A stretch of DNA of 64,000 nucleotides from an uncultured Methanobrevibacter sp. (GTDB taxonomy: Archaea; Methanobacteriota; Methanobacteria; Methanobacteriales; Methanobacteriaceae): positions 1-64,000 of the forward strand of contig NZ_CAMVTE010000006.1 in the NCBI RefSeq assembly GCF_947170395.1, in the 5' to 3' direction. Shown one piece after another: positions 25,416 through 35,971 of the stretch. How positions within the stretch are numbered: position 1 is the first letter of the stretch; each line of letters opens with the position of its first letter. The translations under genes and the position numbers were made by a program. Under the pieces are notes generated by a model. It was not told the DNA's origin. It ran no database searches and worked only from the letters and a program-made list of their open reading frames with translations.

Positions 25416-25455
25416 TAAAAAAAAGAAAAAGAGTAGTGAGAAAATGATTCCCACT
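25416..25455 (-). terminator. Terminator of the large adhesin gene
   Basis: Read on the minus strand, AGTGGGAA and TTTCTCACT form a stem just after the adhesin stop codon, followed by a long T-rich run (A run at 25416-25432 on the plus strand). The matching hairpin at the end of the other adhesin gene (35789) is of the same type. Confidence 0.55.
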
Positions 25456-28400
25456 AATTAATTGTTATTTTTACATTTTTACTTACTGATTCGTAGGTAT
25501 TATCTCCAGCATAGGCAACAGTGGCTGCATAAATTCCTTTTTTAGTTATGTTAATTTTAAAGGTTGCTTGGCCTTTGTCATTAGTTTTTGCAGTGTAGGT
25601 TACACCGTTAATTCTCATTGTGACTTTTTTGCCTGCAGCGAAGTATGTTTTGCCGTCAACACCAGGAATAGTGCTTAAACTAACTGTGTATGACTTGGTT
25701 TTTGCAGATGCCTTGTATGTTTTTGAAGAAGCAGTCATGTTTACAGGCTTTTTAACAATGGTAATCAAGTAAACTGACATGGTTGCATCGTAGTTTTCAT
25801 CACCTAAGAATGCTACAGCAAATGTTAATCTGTTAGCTGCAACTAGGTTGATTTGTACATTGGCAAAACCGTTTTCATCAGTAGTCCTTTCGAGGCATTT
25901 GCCATTATAACCAATTAAAACTGTTTTGTTTGCAAGCACTTTTCCACTGGCATCCTTGAGTTGTACTGTGAAGTTTCCACCTCTTTCACCTGAATAATAC
26001 TCAATTGCATATTGGGTGAAGTTATTTCCTTCAATAACAGTGGCAGATCTAATAGGTACAATGTTGTTTACAGTAATTGACACATTAGCTGGAGCAGTTA
26101 AATTATCGCCCAGATAAATAATATCCACTAATGCATTAGAATCAAGCAATACAACAAAAGCACCGTCACCATTAGCAGTAGTATTTGATTCAATACCGTT
26201 TATTTTATAGAATATTGTTGCATTTGCAATAGGACAATCATTAATATCCAATAAAATTGCACTAAGATTACCATAACATAGAGTAATGTTTGCAAATTTA
26301 CTTGCAATCGGTTGAATAACTTCAATTTCATTTAAACTTACCTCACCAGTGACCGGATTTATTACACTGATTACTTGATTTTCGGTTAATTTAGTGAAAT
26401 TAATTGTTGCAGAACCATTATCATCAGTTGTAAACTCATTGGTTTTCCCATTGATGGTTACGCTGATGGAAGTGTTGCTTAAAGCTTTACCTTTAGCATC
26501 CAATAATTGGATTTTATAGTTATAGTCACTATTATATCCGACCACCACATCCTGAGAATCAATAGTGCTTTTTATTTCAACCGGATATGTTACACTGTAC
26601 TCACTAGTTTTAACAGTTAAATAATAAGTTCCAGGATCTAGATTGACACCCAGTTTTGCAGTTCCATTTTCATCAGCCACAACAGTTGCAGAAATACCAT
26701 TTATTTCAAAGGTAACTTTTTCACCGGGATTAACATTAATTTCAATTGGAGCATCATCGGAATAATATTTTTCTAAGTCTTTAGTGGAATCAAGAATTGT
26801 GTAGACTTTTAATATAGCTGCACTTCCAACCATGCTCAAATCTTCCCAGTTGACCCCATCATTACTTCCAAATGAAACATTTGTTGGCGTAATAACTCGA
26901 CTTAAAACAGGAGTGACGGCTATATTTTTAAATATTACTGCAAATTCATCTCCTTTTTTAACTGGAATACACTTACTTAGTTTAATAGTTGAATATCCCT
27001 CATAATCGCTTACACCACTTTGATTGTATACACTTACACCATTTACAAGTACTGAAAACTCATAATCAGTGACATTAACGAATATTGTTCCGACAGCTGC
27101 AATTAAACTGTCATCCTCAGCGATATATTTATTCATATAATAAGTATAATTAGTAGGAGTTATGCCCTGTCCACCGAGTTCTTGTTGATAAATCATATCA
27201 TAAGTGATATTGTTCTTTATATCAAATGCGGCAAGGAAGTCAACTGCACCAAATGAGGTGTCGTAATATGAGACATAGAAATAACCGTTATCCCCATATG
27301 ATTCACCCCAACTATTTTTAACAATGAATGCGCCATCCCCAGGAGGAGTCAGTGCAAAATTACTTGCGGAATAATTATCATCCCAACCAACAATGGCAAC
27401 AATATGATTCATTGATACGCTTGCATTATAATAATATGCATAAGTGGTGCTGTTATAATACTGTGGGCTTGGATCAGCCCAATAACCTACCATTACAACA
27501 CCAAATTTAACCAGAGCATCCTTAATTTTTTCATTATCAGTTGAGTTGACTCTTGGATCCAACAATACCACATCTGTAATATGAACATCCTGAGAAGTGG
27601 TGATTACAGGAGACAATTTTCCAAGTTCATCATAACTATCATAATCACTAGGAGATATGCCAAGCCAACTAATTAAATAACTAACTGCTAAAAATGTATT
27701 TCCAGCTTCCGGAGTAACTGAAGAGCCATATTTTGAAAATATAATCATTGTGTCTTGCATGTTATTTTCAGAGAAATCATAGGTAATATTGGCGTACCTA
27801 ATTAATGCAGATTCCAATGCGCCCATAGCACCAAATGTCCAACAAGCACCCATATTTCCTTGGTCCCTTACAGGAGAAACCCAACCATAATCTCTTAAAT
27901 CAAATTTATCCGGCAATACATCGAAATGCAATGTGTTGTTTAAGATTGCAAATGCCTCTTGAGATCCTTCGGTATCATAATCATAATCAGTATTATTTAA
28001 TGATTTAACGTCATTTGTGAAATTATTTCCATCATCCACATATCCCTTATCAAAAAGTGTGTAGATGCTTGAACTATTAGTTGTAGGATTGTTGAAGTAA
28101 TTATTGACAAGAATCAATTCACATTGATATGCATAAATAGATGAACCTTCACTTGCAGTATTATTTTCAAAAATACAGGAATCCAAGGTTACAGATTCAT
28201 TGTCGAAATAAGCGGCACCACCATTTGCATATCCTGGCCATACACCATGATTTGAAATGAATCTTGAATTAGAAATATTAACATGTCTTAAATTAGAGGC
28301 ATAGATAGCCCCACCATCAAATACTGCGATATTTGAAGTGAAATTTGTGTTATCAATAGCTAACCCTCCACCTAATTGAACATATGCTCCACCAAATCCG

Positions 28401-31400
28401 GAAACACAGTCAATGAACTGGGAATTGATAAAAGTGACATTTCCCACTCCAAAACTATTATCATCATCACTAGTATCCATGTATACTGCTCCACCATTTT
28501 TGTCAGAGGAAGTATTAAAGAAGTTACAATTTTCAATGATGATTTCATCAACGATTGTTTTAACTCCAATTGCTCCGGCAGTAACTTTGGCAGTCAAATT
28601 AATAAAATCACAATTTTTAATTATACCGGAAGCTTTATTAGAATGTATTGCAGTAGAATAATTGGAAGTTATATTTGCGAAAGTTGTGTTTTCAATAAGC
28701 ATTGCAGTTCCAGATAAATAAATTAAACTCCATTTCAAATCTTTACCATTTACAAAAGATCCGTTGTTTAATTTAAGCATAATACCTGATTCTGAATAGA
28801 TTGCAGCACCCTTATCTGCATAGTTGTTAATAAACAAATCATCATTACTTTCATAATTAGACCTTACAAAAACAATAGCTCCACCGAAACCAGCAGTGTT
28901 ATTAATAAATACATCACCAGATGTTGTGGAATTAGAGCTGAGAATAAGTATTGCCCCACCTAAAGTAGCAGTGTTATTAATAAATACATCACCTACACCG
29001 TCATGATTTGAATTCCTAATTGCTAATGCTCCACCAGCTGTACCAGTATTATTTAAAAATTGCACATTAATTGTAGTTATATTCGAATTTTCAGCAGATA
29101 TTGCTCCGTTAATGGCATTTTTGACAATAAGGTTTTTAATTACAACATTGGCTGAATTAATTTTAAAGATTCTTGCTTGACCGGCGGCATCAATTGTGTG
29201 GTTAGCACCATCAATTATTAAAGTCCTGTTAGATATTTCAATTCCACTAATGAAATTGAAATCTGTTTCGTTGTCAAATGTATAATCTTTTTCAAGAGTT
29301 ATTTCACTTCCGCTTGAAATAGTTTCATTCAAATCAGCAAAAGTGGTTTTATCCCTAACAGTATAAACTTTTATAGAACAGGTTTGTCGCATATCTGAAG
29401 CATTCACCCAAGAACCATTAAAAAGATATTGTGAGGACCCTTGTATATAATGTTGTCTGGAGTCAAGAAATATTGGAATCGCATTTGATGTAATTTTAAC
29501 TGCGAATTCATCGCCTTTTTTAATTGGTATGAATGAATCTAATTGAATTGTATGGAAACCGGCGAATGGAGAAACACCATTTTGTGAAGCCATTAAAACC
29601 TCGTTAACATAAACCTCAACATTATACTCCACACCAGTCTCATTAAAGTAAGTTCCAACAGCGGCGATTAAATCATTCCCAAGGGATACATAAAAATTCA
29701 CATATTCATTTGCAGGACAATAACTCAAATCACCATTAATATCATACTGGTAGTTCATATTGTATTCAACAGTGTTATTGAGTAAAAATGCTACTGACTC
29801 ATATTGGGATGCGAAACCTGGGTCATAGTATGAAATATAGAAATATCCCTCATCTCCAACATTTTCTCCCCAGCTATTTTTAATAATCCATGCACCATTT
29901 CCCGGAGGAGTAATTAAAAAGTTTTCTGCGGAATAAGTATCATCCCAACCAATTAAAGTAACTGCGTGGTTGGAATACATAGATACATTACAATATTGCG
30001 CACCAGTTTCAATATTACAATACGGAGCAGTTTGTGCTGCATAATATGCAACAGCTAAAGCACCATATTTTAAAATAGATTCTTTTAACTGATTATTATC
30101 AAGTGGGCTTTCACGGACAGGTATGAAAACTACATCCTGGAAATGAACACTGTCTTCTGTGGCAATGATTGGTGAAATTTTTCCAAGTTGATCATAACTA
30201 TCATATTCAGATGAGAATACTCCAAGCCAACTTAAAGCATAAGCCGCAGCATGCCATAAAGTGGCTCCTTCAAGACGGCCGTTTACTCCATACATGTAGT
30301 ATTGCAGTGAGACATCCTGCATATTATTTTCAGAAATGTCCATTTCAAGTCCCAAATACCTTAATATTGCAGATTCCATAGCCCCTGAAGATCCGAATGC
30401 CCAACATGCTGCCCCATGCTCCTGATCTCTGACAAGTGTGACCCATCCCCAATCACGCAAGTCAAATCTAGATGGGATAGTACTTACATCGAAAGGATTA
30501 TTGATTAATACTATTTTCATTCCACTTCCATCAACTATTGTTGCATAATTTACATTATCCAAACTTAAACTATCATTACTACTGTAATTATTATCATTTA
30601 ACGATGAAAACTGATCAAATACTGTAAAAATATCCTGATAACTGCCATATAATGCAAGATTATCATTGAAAGTGTTGTTTTCAATAGTATAAAGAGAATC
30701 ATAGAGATATACTGCACCACCAGATTGTGCAGAGTTATTAGTTAATATATTTTTGTTTAAAATTACATTACTGAAATCACAGAAGATTGCACCACCAGAA
30801 GTACTGCGATCAGTAAATTCATATAATGCTTGATTATCTTCAAATTTTGAATTCACAATCTCAACTCCAGCATAAGAAGTATATATTGCACCACCATCAA
30901 ATAATGCTGAATTTCTTGTGAAATTACAATTATCAACAATAATCATACCACCCAATTGGAGAATAGCCCCTCCAAATCCAGAATAACAATCAACAAAATT
31001 AGAATTATTAATTAAAACAAGAACATTATTGGTTGGAGTGAAAACATCAGCAAATATTGCCCCACCATTTTTCTGGGAAGTGACATTAATAAATGTACAA
31101 TTATCAATCATTCCTTCACTAATGTCTTTTAGTCCAATTGCCCCTGCAGTAACATTGGCATGTAAATTAATGAATTTTGAATTTTTAATTTTTGTTATGT
31201 TGTTTCCACTAATTGCAGTAGTATATTTGGAAGTAGTATTCGTAAATGTTGAGTTAGATACGCTTAGACAAGCACCATTCAGAGCATAAATAAATCCTTC
31301 GGCCAATTTTTTGGAATTCATCATAAATGCATTATTAAAAGTTGCACTAGCACCATAGTATAATGTTATAACTCCAAAACTAGAAACAGTTGAATCTGTT

Positions 31401-31924
31401 ATTTTATCGTTATTACTACTGTATTGGCCTAAAACATAAATAATGCCCCAATCTGCAGCATTGTCCTTTAAAATCACATCAGTTGTTGTGAGTGAACAAT
31501 TTATAGGAATTTTGAAAACACTACCACTACTAAAGTTTGCATTTATAAAAGTAAGGTTATTTATAGTTATATTAGTTCCATTAATAATAAATATCCTAGA
31601 TTGATTATTCCCATCAATAGTGTATCCATTACCATTAATAACAAAATTATCCTTATTAATAGTAATTCCACTAGAATTATCCGTTCCATTATTGAATTTA
31701 TAGTTGTCCTGTATATCTAAAACACCTACGGCAGATTGGATATCCTCATCCAATTCGGTAAATGTTTTTGACTCGCCGATTGTATAAATTTCATTTTGTG
31801 TAGTTTGTAAGGTATCTGAATTGCCATCACTTAAAACATCATCTGAAATCGAGTCCGTTGCACAAACGGCCCCCATCGACAGAATCAGTATAAGCATGAC
31901 AATCAAAATTCTCAAAAGTTTCAT
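25454..31924 (-). CDS. Giant adhesin-like protein with two papain-type (C1) domains
   Basis: A secreted protein of about 2156 residues. A Sec signal (MKLLRILIVMLILILSMGAVCA) is followed by Asn/Thr-rich parallel beta-helix repeats (about 50-450) of the NNxxxNNxA type. Next is a papain-like domain with Cys about 506 (GAACWAFG), His about 653 (NHAVTLIGWDD) and Asn about 685 (KNSWGE). A second beta-helix (about 880-1260) and a second papain domain follow (Cys about 1361, His about 1508, Asn about 1538). The end carries several Ig-like repeats (about 1650-2156). Both active sites look intact. No C-terminal membrane anchor is visible. I use the ATG at 31924; ATG 31930 and a GTG also exist. It resembles the adhesin-like proteins of Methanobrevibacter and is divergent from its paralogue at 32307. 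Confidence 0.9.
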   Translation of the reverse strand: MKLLRILIVMLILILSMGAVCATDSISDDVLSDGNSDTLQTTQNEIYTIGESKTFTELDEDIQSAVGVLDIQDNYKFNNGTDNSSGITINKDNFVINGNGYTIDGNNQSRIFIINGTNITINNLTFINANFSSGSVFKIPINCSLTTTDVILKDNAADWGIIYVLGQYSSNNDKITDSTVSSFGVITLYYGASATFNNAFMMNSKKLAEGFIYALNGACLSVSNSTFTNTTSKYTTAISGNNITKIKNSKFINLHANVTAGAIGLKDISEGMIDNCTFINVTSQKNGGAIFADVFTPTNNVLVLINNSNFVDCYSGFGGAILQLGGMIIVDNCNFTRNSALFDGGAIYTSYAGVEIVNSKFEDNQALYEFTDRSTSGGAIFCDFSNVILNKNILTNNSAQSGGAVYLYDSLYTIENNTFNDNLALYGSYQDIFTVFDQFSSLNDNNYSSNDSLSLDNVNYATIVDGSGMKIVLINNPFDVSTIPSRFDLRDWGWVTLVRDQEHGAACWAFGSSGAMESAILRYLGLEMDISENNMQDVSLQYYMYGVNGRLEGATLWHAAAYALSWLGVFSSEYDSYDQLGKISPIIATEDSVHFQDVVFIPVRESPLDNNQLKESILKYGALAVAYYAAQTAPYCNIETGAQYCNVSMYSNHAVTLIGWDDTYSAENFLITPPGNGAWIIKNSWGENVGDEGYFYISYYDPGFASQYESVAFLLNNTVEYNMNYQYDINGDLSYCPANEYVNFYVSLGNDLIAAVGTYFNETGVEYNVEVYVNEVLMASQNGVSPFAGFHTIQLDSFIPIKKGDEFAVKITSNAIPIFLDSRQHYIQGSSQYLFNGSWVNASDMRQTCSIKVYTVRDKTTFADLNETISSGSEITLEKDYTFDNETDFNFISGIEISNRTLIIDGANHTIDAAGQARIFKINSANVVIKNLIVKNAINGAISAENSNITTINVQFLNNTGTAGGALAIRNSNHDGVGDVFINNTATLGGAILILSSNSTTSGDVFINNTAGFGGAIVFVRSNYESNDDLFINNYADKGAAIYSESGIMLKLNNGSFVNGKDLKWSLIYLSGTAMLIENTTFANITSNYSTAIHSNKASGIIKNCDFINLTAKVTAGAIGVKTIVDEIIIENCNFFNTSSDKNGGAVYMDTSDDDNSFGVGNVTFINSQFIDCVSGFGGAYVQLGGGLAIDNTNFTSNIAVFDGGAIYASNLRHVNISNSRFISNHGVWPGYANGGAAYFDNESVTLDSCIFENNTASEGSSIYAYQCELILVNNYFNNPTTNSSSIYTLFDKGYVDDGNNFTNDVKSLNNTDYDYDTEGSQEAFAILNNTLHFDVLPDKFDLRDYGWVSPVRDQGNMGACWTFGAMGALESALIRYANITYDFSENNMQDTMIIFSKYGSSVTPEAGNTFLAVSYLISWLGISPSDYDSYDELGKLSPVITTSQDVHITDVVLLDPRVNSTDNEKIKDALVKFGVVMVGYWADPSPQYYNSTTYAYYYNASVSMNHIVAIVGWDDNYSASNFALTPPGDGAFIVKNSWGESYGDNGYFYVSYYDTSFGAVDFLAAFDIKNNITYDMIYQQELGGQGITPTNYTYYMNKYIAEDDSLIAAVGTIFVNVTDYEFSVLVNGVSVYNQSGVSDYEGYSTIKLSKCIPVKKGDEFAVIFKNIAVTPVLSRVITPTNVSFGSNDGVNWEDLSMVGSAAILKVYTILDSTKDLEKYYSDDAPIEINVNPGEKVTFEINGISATVVADENGTAKLGVNLDPGTYYLTVKTSEYSVTYPVEIKSTIDSQDVVVGYNSDYNYKIQLLDAKGKALSNTSISVTINGKTNEFTTDDNGSATINFTKLTENQVISVINPVTGEVSLNEIEVIQPIASKFANITLCYGNLSAILLDINDCPIANATIFYKINGIESNTTANGDGAFVVLLDSNALVDIIYLGDNLTAPANVSITVNNIVPIRSATVIEGNNFTQYAIEYYSGERGGNFTVQLKDASGKVLANKTVLIGYNGKCLERTTDENGFANVQINLVAANRLTFAVAFLGDENYDATMSVYLITIVKKPVNMTASSKTYKASAKTKSYTVSLSTIPGVDGKTYFAAGKKVTMRINGVTYTAKTNDKGQATFKINITKKGIYAATVAYAGDNTYESVSKNVKITIN
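25773..26032 (-). repeat. Inverted repeat, copy A (shared adhesin Ig-like module)
   Basis: About 260 bases are nearly identical, in opposite orientation, to 35205-35464. I count about five differences by eye. Similarity continues at a lower level on both sides, through the remaining C-terminal coding region. The much higher identity of this core than of its flanks points to recent gene conversion or recombination between the two adhesin genes. Confidence 0.85.
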
Positions 31925-32306
31925 AGCCATCACTATTTAAATATTTATAAAAAACTATTATATAAGTAAATACATTTAATTTTAATAATTTTAATAGAAA
32001 TTATTCGACATTACCCCAAATAAATGAATAAAATTAAAATTTTCAATATTCAAATGAATGATTTTAAATATACTTTTAAAGCATCAATAATTTTCATTTC
32101 AATACAACTTTTAATTCCAGACATATTACAAAAAAATAAGTTACAAATGTTCTTATGTATTGAATATTATTAATATTTTATTAATTTCTTTTACTTAAAA
32201 ACTTTATTTTTACATTGTTGAATATACATACATTTTATTAAAATTCTTTAAAACCAATATAAATGTTTAAATATTGACTTTTAACAAAATTTATATTGTG
32301 ATAATT
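31925..32306. promoter_or_regulatory. Divergent promoter region between the two adhesin genes
   Basis: This 382-base non-coding region holds a minus-strand TATA-like element at about 31955-31966 (CTTATATAATAG read on that strand), placed for the large adhesin. A plus-strand TATA-like element lies at about 32256-32265 (AATATAAATG), placed for the 1160-residue adhesin, whose start follows GTGAT. Between them lies the small gene fragment at 32050-32097. Confidence 0.45.
32050..32097 (-). pseudogene. 5' fragment of the 64-residue membrane protein gene
   Basis: Reading MKIIDALKVYLKSFI and stop, this matches the first 11 or so residues of the small protein encoded at 25095-25289 (MKIIDALKIYLTDW), including bases before the start codon. 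After that the similarity is lost. It is a relic of a duplication or recombination at the adhesin boundary rather than a functional gene. Confidence 0.6.
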
Positions 32307-35300
32307 ATGAATGTTTTAAAAATTACGATTGTTACACTTGCATTAATCATGTCGGTAGGTGCTGTTTGTGCAGCAGAAAACATCTCCGACGAAATCATAT
32401 GTAATGACAGTCAAGAAATACTGGGAACTACACAGAATGACATTTATAGTGTTGGTAAATCTTCATTCACCGATCTGAGTTATGAAATAGAAAGTGCAGA
32501 CACATCTTTTGATTTGAATCAGGATTATGCATTCAACAATGAAACAGACAACAAAAACGGAATTGTTATTAGCAAAGACAACTTTATAGTTAATGGTAAT
32601 GGCCGTACAATAGACGGAAATAATCATGCGAAAATATTCAATATTACTGCAAACAACGTAACATTAAGCAATATAATTTTAAAGAACGGTAATGCTGAAA
32701 AAGGTGGAGCAATATCTTCTTCGGGCAATTTAACATTAAACAACATCACATTCATTGACAACTACGCAACGAAATACGGCGGAGCTTTAGAGATTTACGG
32801 TAATGCCACCCTTAACATCAACAATTCCAGATTCATAAACAATTATGCGGATTCCGGTTCAGCAATATACCTTATAAATGGTACCTTGAACATTTACAAT
32901 ACAGAGTTTACCTCAAATGTATATTTTAAACGTGGGCAAATCCTAATTAAAAATGCTGAAGGTTATGTGGAAAACACCACATTTGCAAATATTGTTTCCA
33001 GTTATGCACCAGCAATATATCTTGAAACAGCAAAAGCAATTACTGCAATTAATTCCAAATTCATTAATTTAACTGCAAACATCTCATCAGGAGCAATAGG
33101 AGTTAAAGAGGGTGGTGTTGTATACATCAAGAATTGCGAATTCATAAACACCACTTCTGCTAAAAATGCAGGAGCAATTCTTGCAGATATTGCAGGAGGT
33201 TCTATGAAAATACCTGGCAATGTAACCATACTTGACACAGTATTCAAAGACACATCTTCCGAATTTGGAGGAGCTTATATTCAATTCGGTGGAAAACTCT
33301 TAATAAACAATACTAATTTTATAAACAATCACGCTACCTATAATGGCGGATCAATTTATATTTCATTTGTTGATAATGCCAAAATCGATAACTGTAATTT
33401 CACTTCAAACGGGGTTGACCTTATTGAAGGATATCCTACCTACGGCGGAGCTATAGTTATTGATATGAGTACAGCAAATATAACCCATTCCCGATTTATC
33501 AATAATACTGCAAGTGCAGGTAATGCAATATATGCTTATGATGCAAACTATTCCATCATCAATTCATGGTTTGAAAACAATACAAATCCTATATACACAT
33601 TCTTTGATAATTTCTCCGAGTTGAAAAACAATACCTACATCAATGACGATGACGTCTCAACCAACAATACATATTATGCAACATTCCAAGTCGGAGAAGG
33701 CCTACCTTTAAAATTAGTTAACAATACCATTGACGTCACACATATTCCATCCAGATTTGACCTGCGCGATTGGGGATGGGTTTCACCAGTCCAAGACCAA
33801 GGACGGATGGGAGCCTGCTGGACATTCGGAATGACTGGTGCACTAGAATCCGCATTATTAAAAGCTACCGGGTTAAAAGCTAACCTTTCAGAAAACAACA
33901 TGCAAAATACCATGATACGATATTCAATTTACGGTGCTATCACCGCAGCTGAGGGAGGAGGCAATATTCTTTCCATAGGTTATCTTTTGAGCTGGTTTGG
34001 AGCATTCATACAGGATGCTGATACATATGATGAGCTTGGAAAGATTTCACCGATAATCACAACCTATCAGGACATTCATGTTCAGGATGTGATGTTCACA
34101 CCTAACAATGAAATCCCTAACAGCACACAGCTCAAACTGGCCATAATGAAATACGGTTCAATTGATATTTCATATATGGGACAATCCACCTATAATGAAG
34201 TAACTCCATATTACTATCCTGAAAATTATGCACAATATGTTAATGAGACTCTCAACCCAAACCATGGCGTTTCAATTGTCGGATGGGATGATAAATTCCC
34301 AAAAGAAAAATTTGGAATTACACCTCCCGATGACGGCGCATGGATTGTCAAAAACAGTTGGGGCACTGATTATGGAGAAAAAGGATTCTTATATGTTTCA
34401 TATTATGATAAAACATTATTAAAATCCATGGACATATCTACTCATGCTACTTCAATAATACTTGAAAATACCGTACCCTACAATAAGAACTATCAATATG
34501 ACATATTTTGGGAAGGCGAATTCAAACCAAGTAACGGAACCGCAAGTTACATGAATATATTCGAGTCTCTTGATGACGATTTTATTGCAGCTGTTGGAAC
34601 ATACTTCAACCAAAGTGGGGTCAATTACACAGTTGAAATCTTTGTAAACGATGTGTTAAAATTAACTCAAGAAGGAGTATCACCATATCTTGGTTATCAT
34701 ACAATCAAACTAAATGATTACATACCAATTAAAAAAGGAGATATCTTCAAAGCAGTAATAACCTCAAATTGTGTGCCATTCATTAACTTAAATGAAACCA
34801 GAGTGCATTATACTGAAAATCTTTCATTTGTTAGTTTTGATGGTCAACCTTGGGAAGATGCTTATAATCTTGGATACATTGCCTGTTTAAAAGCCTATAC
34901 AGTTGAAAATAATACCAACATTAAACAAATTGACAGTAAATTTACCAACATTACTGTGGATTATAGCAATATTAGTGCTGTTTTAACCGATATTGATGGC
35001 TACGCTATTGCTAATACATCAGTAATTTATAAAATCAATGGCGTTGAGTTCAATACCACAACAAATGATGATGGAGTGTTCTGTATTTTACTTGATTCCA
35101 ATGGTTTAGTGGATATCAGTTATTTAGGTGATGATTTAACTGCACCAGTTAATATGTCAATTACCATAAATAACATCATACCTATCAGGTCAGCAACAGT
35201 TGTTGAAGGAAATAACTTCACTCAATATGCAATTGAGTATTATTCAGGTGAAAGAGGTGGAAACTTCACAGTACAACTCAAGGATGCCAGTGGAAAAGTG

Positions 35301-35789
35301 CTTGCAAACAAAACAGTTTTAATTGGTTATAATGGCAAATGCCTCGAAAGGACTACTGATGAAAACGGTTTTGCCAATGTACAAATCAACCTAGTTGCGG
35401 CTAACAGATTAACATTTGCTGTAGCATTCTTAGGTGATGAAAACTACAATGCAACAATGTCAGTATACCTAATAACTATTAACAAAAAACCAGTGACAAT
35501 GACCGCCAATGCAAAAACATACAAGGCAAGTGCAAAAACCAAATCATTCACAGTAAGTTTAAGCACCATACCTGGCGCATCAGCAGACGGTAAAACATAC
35601 TTTGCTGCAGGTAAAAAAGTCACAATGAAAGTCAAGGGAGTAATATATACTGCAAAAACTAATGATAAAGGCCAAGCAACCTTTAAACTCAGTTTAAATA
35701 AGAAAGGCACATATACTGCAGATATTGATTATGCCGGAGACAACACATACAAATCAGCATCCAAATCTGTAAAAATAACAGTTAACTAG
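32307..35789 (+). CDS. Adhesin-like protein with one papain-type (C1) domain
   Basis: A secreted protein of 1160 residues. A signal peptide (MNVLKITIVTLALIMSVGAVCA) is followed by beta-helix repeats (about 60-430). One papain-like domain has Cys about 503 (GACWTFG), His about 651 (NHGVSIVGWDD) and Asn about 683 (KNSWGT), all present. A linking beta-rich region (about 730-860) and Ig-like repeats to the C-terminus complete it. The start is the ATG at 32307 behind GTGAT; a longer frame from 32274 would spoil the signal peptide. Its layout equals one half of the neighbouring giant protein, so one arose from the other by duplication. Likely cell-surface, possibly cutting or binding host, bacterial or cell-wall peptides (inference). 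Confidence 0.9.
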   Translation: MNVLKITIVTLALIMSVGAVCAAENISDEIICNDSQEILGTTQNDIYSVGKSSFTDLSYEIESADTSFDLNQDYAFNNETDNKNGIVISKDNFIVNGNGRTIDGNNHAKIFNITANNVTLSNIILKNGNAEKGGAISSSGNLTLNNITFIDNYATKYGGALEIYGNATLNINNSRFINNYADSGSAIYLINGTLNIYNTEFTSNVYFKRGQILIKNAEGYVENTTFANIVSSYAPAIYLETAKAITAINSKFINLTANISSGAIGVKEGGVVYIKNCEFINTTSAKNAGAILADIAGGSMKIPGNVTILDTVFKDTSSEFGGAYIQFGGKLLINNTNFINNHATYNGGSIYISFVDNAKIDNCNFTSNGVDLIEGYPTYGGAIVIDMSTANITHSRFINNTASAGNAIYAYDANYSIINSWFENNTNPIYTFFDNFSELKNNTYINDDDVSTNNTYYATFQVGEGLPLKLVNNTIDVTHIPSRFDLRDWGWVSPVQDQGRMGACWTFGMTGALESALLKATGLKANLSENNMQNTMIRYSIYGAITAAEGGGNILSIGYLLSWFGAFIQDADTYDELGKISPIITTYQDIHVQDVMFTPNNEIPNSTQLKLAIMKYGSIDISYMGQSTYNEVTPYYYPENYAQYVNETLNPNHGVSIVGWDDKFPKEKFGITPPDDGAWIVKNSWGTDYGEKGFLYVSYYDKTLLKSMDISTHATSIILENTVPYNKNYQYDIFWEGEFKPSNGTASYMNIFESLDDDFIAAVGTYFNQSGVNYTVEIFVNDVLKLTQEGVSPYLGYHTIKLNDYIPIKKGDIFKAVITSNCVPFINLNETRVHYTENLSFVSFDGQPWEDAYNLGYIACLKAYTVENNTNIKQIDSKFTNITVDYSNISAVLTDIDGYAIANTSVIYKINGVEFNTTTNDDGVFCILLDSNGLVDISYLGDDLTAPVNMSITINNIIPIRSATVVEGNNFTQYAIEYYSGERGGNFTVQLKDASGKVLANKTVLIGYNGKCLERTTDENGFANVQINLVAANRLTFAVAFLGDENYNATMSVYLITINKKPVTMTANAKTYKASAKTKSFTVSLSTIPGASADGKTYFAAGKKVTMKVKGVIYTAKTNDKGQATFKLSLNKKGTYTADIDYAGDNTYKSASKSVKITVN
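35205..35464 (+). repeat. Inverted repeat, copy B (shared adhesin Ig-like module)
   Basis: This is the partner of 25773-26032, in opposite orientation about 9 kb away, and encodes the EGNNFTQYAIEYYSGERGG to GDENYNATMSVYL region. A crossover between the copies would invert the intervening DNA and exchange the C-terminal ends of the two adhesins. Confidence 0.85.
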
Positions 35790-35818
35790 TGAGAATTAAT
35801 TCTCACACCTTTTTTCTT
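35789..35818 (+). terminator. Terminator of the 1160-residue adhesin gene
   Basis: GTGAGAATTAATTCTCAC is a perfect 18-base palindrome starting at the last base of the stop codon, followed by a T-rich tract. It also overlaps the coding end. Confidence 0.6.
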
Positions 35819-35971
35819 TTTTTAACCCCAATGCTAATTTCAATATTGAACCTCTCCTTCCTAAAAGAAGATGGGGCATTCTTGCATAATTAATATCAAT
35901 TGTCCCAATTGATTTAAGATATGTTTATTTATATTGAAATCAAATAAATATAAATTTAAAGGTGATTTTAA

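Noticed and set aside
28372-28717. Several overlapping short frames on both strands within the adhesin gene
   Set aside because: They arise from the low-complexity Asn/Ile-rich beta-helix repeats and lack start signals.
25454-31924. The giant adhesin as two fused genes joined by an assembly error
   Set aside because: The two halves differ in sequence throughout (different beta-helix and papain domain residues), so a simple mis-assembled duplication is unlikely.
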